NCBI RefSeq assembly: GCF_003010965.1
Contig: NZ_PGGM01000003.1
Location: forward strand, 496,001 to 560,000
DNA: 64,000 nucleotides
Source: Phyllobacterium sophorae
Lineage (GTDB): Bacteria; Pseudomonadota; Alphaproteobacteria; Rhizobiales; Rhizobiaceae
Reading direction: 5' to 3'
Translations under genes and position numbers: made by a program
Shown: in pieces, positions 54,240 through 64,000 of the stretch
Layout: each line of letters starts with the position of its first letter
Numbering within the stretch: the first letter of the stretch is position 1
Notes under the pieces: model-generated
Told to the model about the DNA's origin: nothing
What the model saw: only the letters and a program-made list of their open reading frames with translations
Databases searched by the model: none

Positions 54240-54866
54240 TTAGCCGACAAGCAGATCCGTCGCTGACATGACACCATAGATCAGCCCTGCTGTGGTTCCC
54301 AGAGCAACAATGGCAACGCCCACACCAATCAGGGCCGCCAGTCCGTCGCGTTCGAGCAATGCGCCCGCAATGATGACAAGCGCAAGGACAGGCAGGACGT
54401 TACCGAATGGAATAGGCAGCGCGATGATGATGGCTAGAACGAAGACCGGGATGCCAAGCATCATCTGAGCTTTGCGTCCGGCCAGCGTCCGCAGCCTATC
54501 GGGACGCAACACTCTCTCCACCCGTGCAATCATTGGAGCGGTGTAGCGCACGATAAGGATGACCGTAGCGGCGGACAGTCTGCGTTTGCCGACGAATTGC
54601 GGAAGTTGCAGATGCTCGGCGCCGACAGTGATCTGCAAAGAGATGATGGCAAGACAGCTGCCGAAGACCATGCCGAATGGGCCCGGCAGGGGTGCGAGCG
54701 CGGGCAGCGACAGTATAAGGATCGTGAACGCGATGCTTGAGTTTCCCATCACGGTCAACATCTCCTCGATGGTGATGCTGCCGGCCCGGGCAGCGTGCTC
54801 GGCCACGTTGTGAAGAAGGGTGGACGTTGTGCCCCGAGGTTTGGTATCCGTGTGTTCGCCTCTCAT
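54240..54866 (-). CDS. exoD: ExoD-family membrane protein
   Basis: The predicted protein is 208 residues from ATG 54866; the ribosome site is poorly spaced, so the start is uncertain. The ExoD family is known from rhizobia, where loss affects exopolysaccharide and nodule invasion. Landmarks: ITIEEMLTVMGNSSIAFTILILSLPALAPLPGP is split here as ITIEEMLTVMG, then LILSLPALAPLPGPFG, then MMLGIPVFVLAIIIALPIPFG and a glycine-rich last helix. Four to five membrane segments. It stands alone. Confidence 0.85.
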   Translation of the reverse strand: MRGEHTDTKPRGTTSTLLHNVAEHAARAGSITIEEMLTVMGNSSIAFTILILSLPALAPLPGPFGMVFGSCLAIISLQITVGAEHLQLPQFVGKRRLSAATVILIVRYTAPMIARVERVLRPDRLRTLAGRKAQMMLGIPVFVLAIIIALPIPFGNVLPVLALVIIAGALLERDGLAALIGVGVAIVALGTTAGLIYGVMSATDLLVG

Positions 54867-55497
54867 ATTCCCGCCACTGGTATAGTCGCCGATCGTTATG
54901 TCGGTTGAACGCCATATGAGTTCAAAGTTTTTCGATCTGTTGTCAATGTGTCGCTTTGATGGGCTTCTCCTGCCTGTTCCACACAGGCCTGCTGTCAGTC
55001 TTGATGTCAATCGCGGCTGGAGTATGACTTTCTCCGGCCAAGGGTCGTACTTAAAGCTTAGTATCCTCAATTGATGTTCCAATTACCAAAGGCTTATGGT
55101 CATACCTGAGCAATGACGCTCACGGCACCTTTAACGTCACTATCCATTGCGAAGAGATCCGGTGGCGCCCCACGTCGGCTTTCAGCGCAAACGTCAGTAA
55201 GCCCGTGGGTCATGTAAAAAGTGCAGATTCTTTGCCTAAGAGATCAGCCTTCTCCTGTTCCAAGCGCTATCGCTGGCCCTTGGTTGTACTCATCAATGCC
55301 AAGATCAGTAAAATGGCGAATTCGATAAACGATCGACGCCGCAAAGCGCCTTTGCAACCTCAGTGAAGTCGCGTTTGGCGCGCGTTGCGACTTTCGCGGC
55401 GGAAGGCTGCCGTGCTGGGCCGCCGCGGTGCAAATGCCGTCCAAATATCGAGCGTCAGCATTAGGTGCGTAAATGGCTCTGGCAACCGCTAGTGGGC
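54867..55497. other. Longest gene-free stretch of the window
   Basis: The 631 bases lie between two minus-strand genes, exoD and the AraC-type gene. They contain no reading frame with a ribosome site and family motif on either strand and no obvious RNA or repeat. It may be eroded sequence. Confidence 0.5.
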
Positions 55498-56556
55498 CTA
55501 TCGCGGTCTGGTCGAAAGGCCCGGCTGGGCATAATCGGGAATTTTGAAGCGGCGGCGGTAGGCCCCGGGTGCCAAGCCGGTAACCCGCTTGAAGAGGCGG
55601 CGAAAAAAAGCGGATTCCTCGTAGCCGATCTGCCAGCTGATTTCATCGACCGAAGCCTCCGTGCGCTCGAGACGTCGCTTCGCATCCTCGATTCTCAGGC
55701 GCTGCACATAGGCAAGCGGACTGAGCCCGGTTGCACTTGTAAACCGGCGCTTGAAGGTGCGCTCGGAGAGTCCGGTACGTCGGATCATCTCTTCCAGAGG
55801 ATTCGCCACCGGAAAATTCCCGGCGATCCATTCCTGAGCAGCCTGGACTGCCAGGTCGCCATGATCGTTGCGCCCTTCGAACACGATATAGGGGGCAAGC
55901 CCGTCCTGATGCCACTGCAGAGCGAAGAACCGGGCCACGGCCTGTGCTTCGGTCGCACCGGCATAGCGCCCTATCAGGTACAACACCAGATCGTGCCATG
56001 TCATGGAAGCACCGGAAGTGACGAGGTCTTCATGTTTGCCCGAGATGACCAGCACACGCTCCGGGTGGATTGGCACCGCAGGAAAGGCAGCCGCGAATGC
56101 ACTCGCGTAGCCATAGTGCACCGTCGCGTCCATACCGTCGAAGAGGCCTGTCTCGGCAAGCAGGAAAATGCCCGAGCAGGCTGAGCAGAGAATGGCGCCG
56201 CGGCGATGCATCGCTCGCAGCCAATTCACCAGTTCCGGATGGCAGCCTTTTTTCCAGCCCCCGGGCTCGAGCAGGATCGAAGGGACGATGATGATATCGG
56301 TTGCATCGAGTGCGGCGACGCTACGCTGCACCATGACAGGCACGCGACTGGCGAGCTGAAGGGAACCGGGCCGGAGCCCCACGATCTCGACGCGAAAGGG
56401 CGGCGCGTGAAACCTGGTGTTGCCCGAGGCAGGTATCATCGCAAAGGCGTTCATCACGTCGAATATACCGCTGAGCGTCGACATGACCGCCTCGGGAATA
56501 GCGACGAGGCTGACATGAATTGGCTCCGATGTCATCGAGGCGGCGTGAGGCAGCAT
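55498..56556 (-). CDS. GlxA-type AraC-family regulator with DJ-1/PfpI domain
   Basis: The predicted protein is about 352 residues (ATG 56556; ATG 56535 is an alternative). The N-terminal DJ-1/PfpI-like domain (about 15-200) includes GAILCSACSGIFLLAETGLFDG with the elbow cysteine and ATVHYGYASAF. The C-terminal AraC double helix-turn-helix includes EEMIRRTGLSERTFKRRF and EISWQIGYEESAFFRRLFKR. This architecture is common for regulators of nitrogen-compound catabolism, but the ligand is unknown. It is divergent from the methyltransferase gene, which it may regulate. Confidence 0.88.
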   Translation of the reverse strand: MLPHAASMTSEPIHVSLVAIPEAVMSTLSGIFDVMNAFAMIPASGNTRFHAPPFRVEIVGLRPGSLQLASRVPVMVQRSVAALDATDIIIVPSILLEPGGWKKGCHPELVNWLRAMHRRGAILCSACSGIFLLAETGLFDGMDATVHYGYASAFAAAFPAVPIHPERVLVISGKHEDLVTSGASMTWHDLVLYLIGRYAGATEAQAVARFFALQWHQDGLAPYIVFEGRNDHGDLAVQAAQEWIAGNFPVANPLEEMIRRTGLSERTFKRRFTSATGLSPLAYVQRLRIEDAKRRLERTEASVDEISWQIGYEESAFFRRLFKRVTGLAPGAYRRRFKIPDYAQPGLSTRPR

Positions 56557-56766
56557 TCCCGATCCCCTGGATACAGGACGACACAATAACATCCGCACTG
56601 CGGTCGTGCCACCATTTGGGAAACCGGGGGTATTCAACCATGTTGCCATGCCAAGTGGCATGAACGACCCGATTGTGGCCAGTGTGGCTCTGCCACTTTG
56701 CCAATGCAACTGTAATCCTTTGCCAAGCCTCAGGCCCTTCTGGGGTGGTTAACAGGAGACATGGAC

Positions 56767-57840
56767 ATGGACAGCATCCAAGTCGGGGCAATCGACCCTG
56801 CAAAACTCGATGCGTTCCTCGCGCGTGCAGTCGGCGATCTGTCGGCCGGATACGGGGGTGTGATGGTAAGCATTGGCAACAGGCTCGGCCTCTATAAGGC
56901 GATGGCAGGGACCGGCCCGCTCAGCTCACGCGAAGTGGCAGAGCGCACGGGCTGCGCTGAACGCTATGTGCGCGAATGGCTGGGCTCACAGGTTGCCGGC
57001 GGCTACATTGTCTATCACGCCATCAGCGACACCTATGAGTTGACACCGGAGCAGGCCTTTGTCCTTGCCAACGAGGAGAGTCCCGTCTTCATCCCCAACG
57101 CCTGGGCGGTCCCCGCATCGATGTGGTTTGACGAGGACAAGGCGGTGGAGGCTTTCCGAACCGGCAAAGGTATCGCCTGGGGGGATCATGACGGTCGGCT
57201 CTACTGCGGCGTCGCAGGCTTTTATCGCAATGCCTATCGCGCCAGCCTGGTTTCGCAATGGCTGCCGGCCCTCGATGGAGTGGTTGACAAGCTCCGGGCC
57301 GGCGCTTTGGTGGCCGATGTTGGCTGCGGCCATGGTCATTCGACTGTGCTGATGGCCCAAGCCTTTCCAGCGTCGCATTTCCGCGGCTTCGACACACATG
57401 CGCAATCGTTGACCGAGGCTCGGCAGATCGCGGCTGAGGCAGGCGTTGCACGGGCAACCTTCACCACAGCTCGGGCGGACGAATATCCGGGAACCGGCTA
57501 CGACCTAATCTGCTTTTTCGATTGCCTGCATGACATGGGCGACCCACTCGCCGCAGCGGTACACGCCGCCAGCGCGATTGCACCCGGCGGCACCGTGATG
57601 CTTGTGGAGCCGTTCGCCAACGACCGTATAGAAGAGAACGTCTCTCCGGTGGCCAGACTCTACTACGCTGCATCGACCACAATGTGCTGCGCCCACGCGA
57701 TCTCTGAAGGTGGTCGCTTGGTGCTTGGAGCCCAGGCCGGTGAAGCCCGCCTTGCCGAAGTATTCCGCAAAGCGGGCTTCGCCCATTTTCGCCGTGCTGC
57801 CGAGACGCCTTTCAATCTTATCCTTGAAGCGCGTCTCTGA
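56767..57840 (+). CDS. Class I SAM-dependent methyltransferase with N-terminal winged helix
   Basis: The predicted protein is 357 residues from ATG 56767 (AGGAG eight bases upstream); ATG 56761 is too close to that site. The N-terminal 90 residues form an O-methyltransferase-type dimerisation/winged-helix region (GPLSSREVAERTGCAERYVREWL). The SAM motif I is VADVGCGHGHSTVLMA, then RGFDTHAQSL and DLICFFDCLHDMGDP. It resembles small-molecule methyltransferases of the Rv2258c type. The substrate is unknown. It is divergent from the GlxA-type regulator. Confidence 0.88.
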   Translation: MDSIQVGAIDPAKLDAFLARAVGDLSAGYGGVMVSIGNRLGLYKAMAGTGPLSSREVAERTGCAERYVREWLGSQVAGGYIVYHAISDTYELTPEQAFVLANEESPVFIPNAWAVPASMWFDEDKAVEAFRTGKGIAWGDHDGRLYCGVAGFYRNAYRASLVSQWLPALDGVVDKLRAGALVADVGCGHGHSTVLMAQAFPASHFRGFDTHAQSLTEARQIAAEAGVARATFTTARADEYPGTGYDLICFFDCLHDMGDPLAAAVHAASAIAPGGTVMLVEPFANDRIEENVSPVARLYYAASTTMCCAHAISEGGRLVLGAQAGEARLAEVFRKAGFAHFRRAAETPFNLILEARL

Positions 57841-58050
57841 TATTTCGGTCAAGGGGAAGGCGACTGGGGTCGTCGCGCATGATCGGCTGGCACAGGTTGT
57901 GCGAAAACCTGCCCCGGCGCCTTTCTCCTGCGCGCATCAACCCACCGCCAGCCACTTCGCATTTGCGAGCGATAAACGTGCCCGTGCAAAGCCGAAAGAC
58001 GTCACAGCAGCGCCAATGCTTGTTGCAACCATAGAAAAAAGGCCGATACC

Positions 58051-58263
58051 ATGAATACATCATTTCTCGCCAGAGCAATCGGGTTTGTGCGGCGGCATCA
58101 CGCGCCAAGCGCGTCCGATCAACGCCTGCTCGAACAGCTTGATGATTATACCTTGCGCGACATCGGTTTGTGCCGCGGGCCTTCAATCCGCGTGCGAATT
58201 GATGGATACCGACTGACGCCAAGGCGAAGTGCCGCTTTTTATAGAGCGCCCCCCACAATTTAG
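58051..58263 (+). CDS. DUF1127 (YjiS-like) small protein
   Basis: This is a 70-residue basic protein with the DUF1127 core LLEQLDDYTLRDIGLCRG near residues 27-44. Members of this family in alphaproteobacteria bind RNA and affect phosphate, nitrogen or carbon control. The C-terminal extension (RIDGYRLTPRRSAAFYRAP) is longer than in the minimal 47-residue forms. It stands alone. Confidence 0.85.
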   Translation: MNTSFLARAIGFVRRHHAPSASDQRLLEQLDDYTLRDIGLCRGPSIRVRIDGYRLTPRRSAAFYRAPPTI

Positions 58264-58489
58264 ATTATAGTCCAGGCGATCTTTTGACGAAGAAACAACA
58301 GTTGCAATGACGCCGCGTTGGCATGCTCCTCTCACGCAGCAACAGAACATGAATCGTCACGGATGCTATGGAGCCACGGCTGCAGGTTCCCGATAAACGT
58401 CTACTAGCAACTGTCTTGCGCGCCATGCCCGAGGTTGGATATGGACTGTTTCAGCTTTCAAATCGAATTGGGATTGAAAGGAGAATGCG

Positions 58490-59540
58490 TTGAGAATTCG
58501 TCGTTTCGATCGCGTGGGTAACGGTGGTCTTGGCTTTACAGAGCTAGGTTTTGGCGGCGCACCGCTCGGCAATCTCTTCAAAAACGATCTCCGATGAGGA
58601 CGCCTTCGGCATCCTGAACGCTGCTTGGCAAAGCGGGGTGCGATACTACGACACGGCGCCCCTTTAGGGGCTCGGTCTTTCAGAACGTCGCGTCGGCAGA
58701 TTTCTGACCACCAAACGTCGAGACGACTTTATCATATCAACAAAGGTTGGCAGACTGTTGCAAGTCTGTCCTCCAGGACAGAGAACTGGCATCGGCAAAT
58801 TCTTTGATACGCCCAATCGCCGCGAGGTTTACGATTACAGCTATGACGGCGTCATGCGCTCTTTCGAGATATCGCTGGAGCGGACGGGGCTCGATAGGTT
58901 CGACATTCTTTTTGTCCATGATCTGGATGTCTTCAATCACGGAACGACCGATAAGTGCCAAGCTTATTTCGACCAGTTTATGTGTGGTGGCTACCACGCG
59001 ATGCTGTCGCTCAGGGATCAGGGTGTGGTGAAGGCCATCGGCGGGGGCATAAATGAATGGCAAATGTGCCAAGCTCTGGCCGAGCGGGGCGACTTTGATC
59101 TCTTCCTGCTCGCAGGCCGATATACATTGCTCGAACAGGATGCCTTGGAAAGCTTCCTGCCCCTGTGCGAAGAACGCCAGATAGGCATCGTGTTGGGAGG
59201 TCCTTACAACTCCGGGATCCTCGCTCGCGGGCCAGCCACAGATGCCCAATACAACTACTCACAAGCGCCACTGAACGTCATTGAGCGGGTAAGGCGTATC
59301 GATTCCATCTGCAAGAAGCACGATGTTGCATTGATCGAGGCTGCACTGAATTTTCCACTCTATCATCCTGCTGTCGTCTCAGTGATCCCGGGAGGGCAGA
59401 GCATTTCAGAGGTCACGGCCAATAAGGCAATTCTTGGAAGAGAACCGCCGAGCGCACTATGGGCCGAGCTTAAGGCCGCTGGATTGATGAGACGCGATGC
59501 GCCAACCTTGGGAAATGTTGCTTTCAACGGCAAAGGTTGA
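58490..59540 (+). pseudogene. Aldo/keto reductase pseudogene (fucose/threo-aldose dehydrogenase-like), one frameshift and one nonsense codon
   Basis: The gene starts with TTG 58490 after AAAGGAG and reads RRFDRVGNGGLGFTELGFGG. An extra A in the run at 58580-58584 shifts the frame. After it, ISDEDAFGILNAAW and RYYDTAPL continue in the new frame. TAG (58665-58667) then replaces the tyrosine of the DTAPLYG motif, which is the catalytic Tyr of the family. The remaining 290 codons are open, with ISTKVGR (catalytic Lys), DILFVHDLDV (His) and GGGINEWQM intact. Two independent lesions mean loss of function. Intact relatives oxidise L-fucose, D-arabinose-like aldoses or pyridoxal. Confidence 0.9.
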
Positions 59541-59761
59541 TGTCTTGAAGGCAATCGTCCGAAGACCGGTCCTTGCACGATTGTTCCCGGTGGGCGGTTG
59601 GCCCAATTGCCGTTCAGCGGTCAGTGGCAGCACCGAACATGGAGGCCAACAGAACTGAGTCATGGCTTGCATTGGGCTGTTTAATCGCCGTTGACTTCGC
59701 AGGTTATGAGAGGAAAATGTCTTTTTATGCCTCACCACACAACAAAGGGGGCGGTCCTTCC

Positions 59762-60232
59762 ATGACAATTGCAAGGAAACTTCAGGACTATATCGACGCT
59801 CAGGGCATCGCCTACGACACCCTCGCGCATCATCGTACAGCAACAACCAGCCAGTCGGCGCACGCGGCGCGGGTTCCGGGCAGCAAGCTGGCCAAGTCCG
59901 TGGTCGTGCATCACGAAATGGGCTACGTCCTGGCCGTTGTTCCAAGCACGCACCGGATCGAGCTCTCCACCTTGCAGGAAGTGGTGGACAGGCGTCTTGG
60001 TCTCGCCTCGGAGGAAGAGGTCAGCGCGCTCTTTGCCGATTGCGACATTGGCGCAGTGCCGCCCATCGGATCGGCCTACGATGTGCCGGTGATCCTCGAC
60101 GAAAGTCTCGGTGAGGCCAGCGACGTCTATTTCGAAGGCGGGGACCACAAGACACTGGTGCATGTCAGTGGACCGAACTTTCGCAGCCTGATGAAGGATG
60201 CGCGCCTCGCCCGCTTCAGCCACGTATCCTAG
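59762..60232 (+). CDS. YbaK/EbsC-family aminoacyl-tRNA deacylase-like protein
   Basis: The predicted protein is 156 residues from ATG 59762. It is a stand-alone prolyl-tRNA-synthetase-like editing domain: YDTLAHHRTATTSQSAHAA at the N terminus, SKLAKSVVVHHEMGYVLAVVP with the conserved Lys, and the later PPIGSAYDVPVILDESL. Such proteins hydrolyse mischarged tRNAs in the cytoplasm. Some stand-alone members have other targets. It is convergent with the antiporter gene. Confidence 0.85.
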   Translation: MTIARKLQDYIDAQGIAYDTLAHHRTATTSQSAHAARVPGSKLAKSVVVHHEMGYVLAVVPSTHRIELSTLQEVVDRRLGLASEEEVSALFADCDIGAVPPIGSAYDVPVILDESLGEASDVYFEGGDHKTLVHVSGPNFRSLMKDARLARFSHVS

Positions 60233-60419
60233 ACGGCGTGATCGCTGGCCCCAGAATACCTCCGTCGCAATTCCGACTATGGTCGATGAAGACCGATCCT
60301 TTCGACTTTGGCGGAACCGGCCGCCCTCGTATCGCATATGATCTTCTTGCCATCATCGATCTCCACCCTCATCTCGCCGTTGCGAACGTGCTCCCAAGGT
60401 CTGTCGATCTGGATCTGCT

Positions 60420-62135
60420 TCAATGCTTTGTGCGGCTCGCCCGAATGTGTTGGACAATGCCGCGCGCAATTTCTTGCTCTCCCATGATGATAAGGTTCGC
60501 TCCAAACTTCCCAAGGTGTTCAACCTCAGCGTCAGTGTGCGCACGTGCAATGATCTCCAGATTCGGATTTGCAGCCCGCGCCTGTTGGACCAGATTTCCT
60601 CCTTCGAAAGGATTGGGGATGGCACTGATAAACCAGCGCGCGTGCGCAAGATTTGCGGCATTCAAGATATCAGGCTGCAAGCCATTTCCGGAAAATGCCT
60701 CTATGCCACGGGCATGCAACTGCTCGACAACTTCCTGGCGCTCTTCAATAACCAGCAAGGACACATGGTCAGCAAGCAAAGCTTCAGCGACACGGCTTCC
60801 AACACGGCCATGACCGACAAGGACCGCATGACCAGTGAGCTGTGTAATATTCGCTTCACCTTTCCTTGCAACAGATTCAGGCTGATCAGGCGTATTATCT
60901 TCTCGCTCATGTTCGGCAATCCACGGTATTGCACGATTGAGAACAGCAAAGAGTAACGGATTGACAAGAATTGATAGAATTGCACCAGCCAAAATGAGGT
61001 CGCGCCCCTCCTCTGGCAACAGCTTGAGAGCGACGCCAAGTCCGGAGAGAATAAAGGAAAACTCGCCAATTTGCGACATGCTCGCGCCCATCGTCAGCGC
61101 GGCCCGAAGCGGATAGCGGAGAGCAAGGGTTATGAAGAACGCGACCATGGCATTGCCGGCGACAATAACCAGGAATGTGGCAACGATCGGCACCGTCTCG
61201 CGCACGAGAATTGTCGGATCAAACAACATCCCGACAGAAACAAAAAACAGAACTGCAAATGCGTCGCGCAACGGCAGCGTTTCTTGCGCCGCCCGCTGGC
61301 TAAGCCTTGACTCTGCAAGGATCACGCCCGCGAAGAAGGCTCCCAGAGCAAGCGAAACACCAAATAATTCCGCAGCGCCATAGGCAACCCCGAGTGCCAC
61401 GGCCAACACTGCTAGCCGAAAGAGTTCGCGCGAACCGGTGTGGGCGGAGTAATGAAGAACCCATGGGATTACCCGCTTTCCAACCACCATCATCAGCAGC
61501 ACAAACGCGCCGATCTTGACGACGGTGAGGCTGAGCGCACCCCACACGGTTTGCGTCTCGAACCAACCGAACAGCCCAGTGGTCCGTGTCGTGCCTTGTC
61601 CCAGCCCTCCCAGAGTCTCGGCGAACAGCGGCAGCAATACAAGTGCGAGGATGACCGCTACGTCTTCGACGATCAGCCAGCCAACCGCGATGCGTCCCCG
61701 CTCCGTTTCTAACAATCTGCGCTCTTCGAGGGTCCTCAAGACGACGACGGTACTTGCAACCGATAGCGAAAGACCAAAAACGATGGCTGCTCCAATGGTC
61801 CAGCCCATCGCATGAGCCAACCCGCCGCCGAGCAGCGACACGAGCCCGATTTGGCCAAAGGCCGCGGGCACTGCGATTGCCCGCACCGAGAGGAGTTCCT
61901 GAACCGATAGATGAAGCCCAACGCCGAACATTAGGAGCAGAACGCCGACTTCAGCGAGTTGTTGCGCGAGCGCCTGGTCTGCAACGAAACCGGGGGTGAA
62001 AGGCCCAATCACCACGCCCGCGATAAGGTAGCCCACGATCGTCGGCAGGCGCAGCCTATTGGCAATCGTACCAAAAACGAATGCAAGCCCTAAGGTTGCG
62101 ACCAAAGTAGCAATCAGCGGTGTTTGGTGGATCAT
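60420..62135 (-). CDS. KefB/YbaL-type monovalent cation:proton antiporter with RCK (TrkA-N) domain
   Basis: This is a 571-residue transporter of the CPA2 family. The first 400 residues hold about 12-13 helices, with RLPTIVGYLIAGVVIGPF, LLLMFGVGLHLSVQELL, then LFGVSLALGAFFAGVILAES. The C-terminal NAD-binding RCK domain starts near residue 430 (GHAVLVGHGRVGSRVAEALL). It probably exports K+ in exchange for protons under electrophile or pH stress. It is next to oxyR on the same strand, 226 bases downstream. Confidence 0.9.
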   Translation of the reverse strand: MIHQTPLIATLVATLGLAFVFGTIANRLRLPTIVGYLIAGVVIGPFTPGFVADQALAQQLAEVGVLLLMFGVGLHLSVQELLSVRAIAVPAAFGQIGLVSLLGGGLAHAMGWTIGAAIVFGLSLSVASTVVVLRTLEERRLLETERGRIAVGWLIVEDVAVILALVLLPLFAETLGGLGQGTTRTTGLFGWFETQTVWGALSLTVVKIGAFVLLMMVVGKRVIPWVLHYSAHTGSRELFRLAVLAVALGVAYGAAELFGVSLALGAFFAGVILAESRLSQRAAQETLPLRDAFAVLFFVSVGMLFDPTILVRETVPIVATFLVIVAGNAMVAFFITLALRYPLRAALTMGASMSQIGEFSFILSGLGVALKLLPEEGRDLILAGAILSILVNPLLFAVLNRAIPWIAEHEREDNTPDQPESVARKGEANITQLTGHAVLVGHGRVGSRVAEALLADHVSLLVIEERQEVVEQLHARGIEAFSGNGLQPDILNAANLAHARWFISAIPNPFEGGNLVQQARAANPNLEIIARAHTDAEVEHLGKFGANLIIMGEQEIARGIVQHIRASRTKH

Positions 62136-62361
62136 TCTGCCCTTATGCGTCTCTTGACGGTCGATGCGTTGTCTAGAGACAGCGCACCCTCAAGCCTCCG
62201 TGCCGATGCAATGCATGATAACGGTGCCACCCAAGATTGAAAGCGGATAACGTCGGAAGGAAAGGTTTGTCAGAGAGAAATGCTCTTCTTTTGATCCTGA
62301 TTTCCATGCAGGCGCGTCACCCGTCATTGGCCATACAAATGTCGCACAACCGACTTGGACG

Positions 62362-63300
62362 TCAGGACAGAGACATGCGCGATGTCGATGCTTGACTGTG
62401 CTGCTCGCGCAACGCGGCGGCCGACTGACGAACGACTTCAGAAATCTGCAACAGCTGTTTGGCAATCGGACTCGTCTTGCGCCATATCATGCCAATGGTC
62501 CGCGAGGGCTGGGGGCTCGTGAAACGGGAGACAGATACTGACGCCGAGCGTGTCTCCACCGCCACTGCCATTTCCGGGATCAGAGTAACACCGATGCCGG
62601 CGCTCACCATTTGCACCAGTGTCGACAAAGAGCTCCCATCCAGCAATTCCCGTGGCCGTGCCGAATGCAAATTGCAAAACGACAGTGCCTGATCGCGGAA
62701 ACAATGCCCCTCCTCCAGCAGAAGCAGCCGCATTTCGCGTAACATTTCGCGATTGGGCACCGGCTTTCCCTCATCCTCTCCTGGCCGGACCAACACAAAA
62801 TTCTCTGTAAACAGCACAACCTCCGTCAGCGAAGGTTCGGACACCGGCAGAGCGACAATAGCCGCGTCGAGCCGACCTTCGGCCAGTTCTTGGATCAGCC
62901 TCTGCGTCAGCGTTTCGCGCACGTGAATATCAATGCCGTCATGCATGCTGGCTAGGTTGCCGATTATGGTCGGCAGCAGGTAGGGCGCGATCGTCGGGAT
63001 CACGCCCAGTCGCAGCCGTCCCACCAGCTGGTCCCGTGAGGCGCGTGCCAGGTCGCCCAGTTCATCGACCGAGCGCAGGATGTCGCGGACGCGCAGGGCA
63101 AACTCTTGTCCGAAGTTGGTCAACCGAACCTGCCGGGCGCCTCTTTCGAAGAGCTCCGTGCCCAGCGTTTCTTCCAGTTCCTTTATTTGCACCGAAATAG
63201 CCGGCTGAGAGATCGAACAGGCATTCGCCGCACGTCCGAAGTGGTTAAGTCGTGCCAATGCCTCGAAGTAACGAAGCTGCTTCAGCGTCAGGTTTGTCAT
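62362..63300 (-). CDS. oxyR: Hydrogen-peroxide-responsive LysR-family regulator OxyR
   Basis: This is a 312-residue LysR-type regulator. The N-terminal helix-turn-helix reads HFGRAANACSISQPAISVQIKELE in pieces (RAANACSISQ, QPAISVQIKELE). The effector domain contains LLLEEGHCFRDQALSFC, whose two cysteines correspond to the peroxide-sensing pair Cys199/Cys208 of E. coli OxyR. It is divergent from katG, its classic target, which supports the name. Confidence 0.93.
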   Translation of the reverse strand: MTNLTLKQLRYFEALARLNHFGRAANACSISQPAISVQIKELEETLGTELFERGARQVRLTNFGQEFALRVRDILRSVDELGDLARASRDQLVGRLRLGVIPTIAPYLLPTIIGNLASMHDGIDIHVRETLTQRLIQELAEGRLDAAIVALPVSEPSLTEVVLFTENFVLVRPGEDEGKPVPNREMLREMRLLLLEEGHCFRDQALSFCNLHSARPRELLDGSSLSTLVQMVSAGIGVTLIPEMAVAVETRSASVSVSRFTSPQPSRTIGMIWRKTSPIAKQLLQISEVVRQSAAALREQHSQASTSRMSLS

Positions 63301-63571
63301 AACAATATATTATCCCAGCAATCAGTAAATCGAACTTAAATTAATCAATCCGCTCTGCTAAGGATTTGCAAGGGAGATCATGGGCAGCCAATGTCGCAAG
63401 CGCCTTGGGTTTTTTGCACTGATTTGTCCACACTGTCCGGATGATTGGCGCTCTCAGGCATTTTTGCTTCAGGCTTTTTGTCCAAGGCAGATCAAAATAG
63501 TGGGACATTCCACAAATTTGGCTGAAACGGACTGTTTTAAGGGCATTCCCGCAGCAGTTCCAGCAACGTAG

Positions 63572-64000
<429 letters not shown>

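Noticed and set aside
58665-58667. TAG in the aldo/keto reductase as a recoded (pyrrolysine-type or suppressed) codon
   Set aside because: A separate frameshift lies 80 bases upstream, no recoding machinery is seen, and the residue lost is simply the conserved tyrosine; gene decay is the simpler explanation.

Overview
The window looks like an accessory region, possibly a chromid or megaplasmid, of a plant-associated alphaproteobacterium of the order Hyphomicrobiales (Rhizobiales). This rests on gene types and order: many ABC uptake systems for sugars, peptides and amino acids, GntR/FCD regulators, DUF1127, ExoD-family and SulP proteins, a second-type complex I locus, and a plant-responsive-type LuxR solo. 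No rRNA, tRNA, CRISPR array, intact insertion sequence or replication origin was seen. Genus cannot be fixed from reading alone.

Left part (1-13 kb): two sugar-acid modules. The first (1-4011) is a D-apionate-type cluster. It has a truncated ribose-type binding protein, an ApnO-like oxidoisomerase, a RuBisCO-like protein (OiaX/OiaT) and a DUF1537 kinase (OiaK), arranged divergently. A broken arginase-family remnant follows. The second (4832-12997) pairs a complete Dpp/Opp-type ABC importer with a divergent operon of a GntR/FCD regulator, a DHDPS/KDG-aldolase-family enzyme and an enolase-superfamily acid-sugar dehydratase. A palindromic operator lies between them.

Middle left (13-24 kb): a mixed set comprising a secreted protein of unknown function, a SulP transporter with STAS domain, a CAP/SCP protein, an unknown small protein, a VOC protein, a small Cys-rich secreted protein, an RND efflux pair, and a homocysteine S-methyltransferase-family gene.

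Complex I locus (24.2-40.7 kb): all NADH:quinone oxidoreductase subunits are encoded, in an unusual layout. nuoJ, nuoK, an MrpD-like gene, a small membrane-protein gene, a NuoL/MrpD-like gene, nuoM, nuoN and nuoABCDEFG run on the minus strand. nuoH and nuoI, followed by a CBS-domain gene, run on the plus strand and converge on nuoG. There are four antiporter-like subunits instead of three, and NuoG carries the extra N7-type cysteine motif.

Signal and peptide region (41-54 kb): a DedA protein and a GntR/FCD regulator with a polar-amino-acid ABC importer come first. Next is a LuxR-type regulator whose autoinducer-binding domain has the W57M and Y61W substitutions typical of plant-responsive (OryR/PipR/XccR-type) LuxR solos. 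It is flanked by two proline-iminopeptidase-like hydrolase genes. A 16-bp lux-box-like element of the form CTATCA-N4-TTATAG occurs twice, once upstream of each hydrolase gene. The second hydrolase gene leads a Dpp-type peptide ABC transporter operon with fused ATPases. This is the most striking system in the window.

Right part (54-64 kb): an ExoD-family protein, a GlxA-type AraC regulator divergent from a SAM methyltransferase, a DUF1127 protein, and an aldo/keto reductase pseudogene whose nonsense codon falls on the catalytic tyrosine. Then come a YbaK-type deacylase, a KefB/YbaL-type cation/proton antiporter, and oxyR divergent from the start of katG, which runs off the window.
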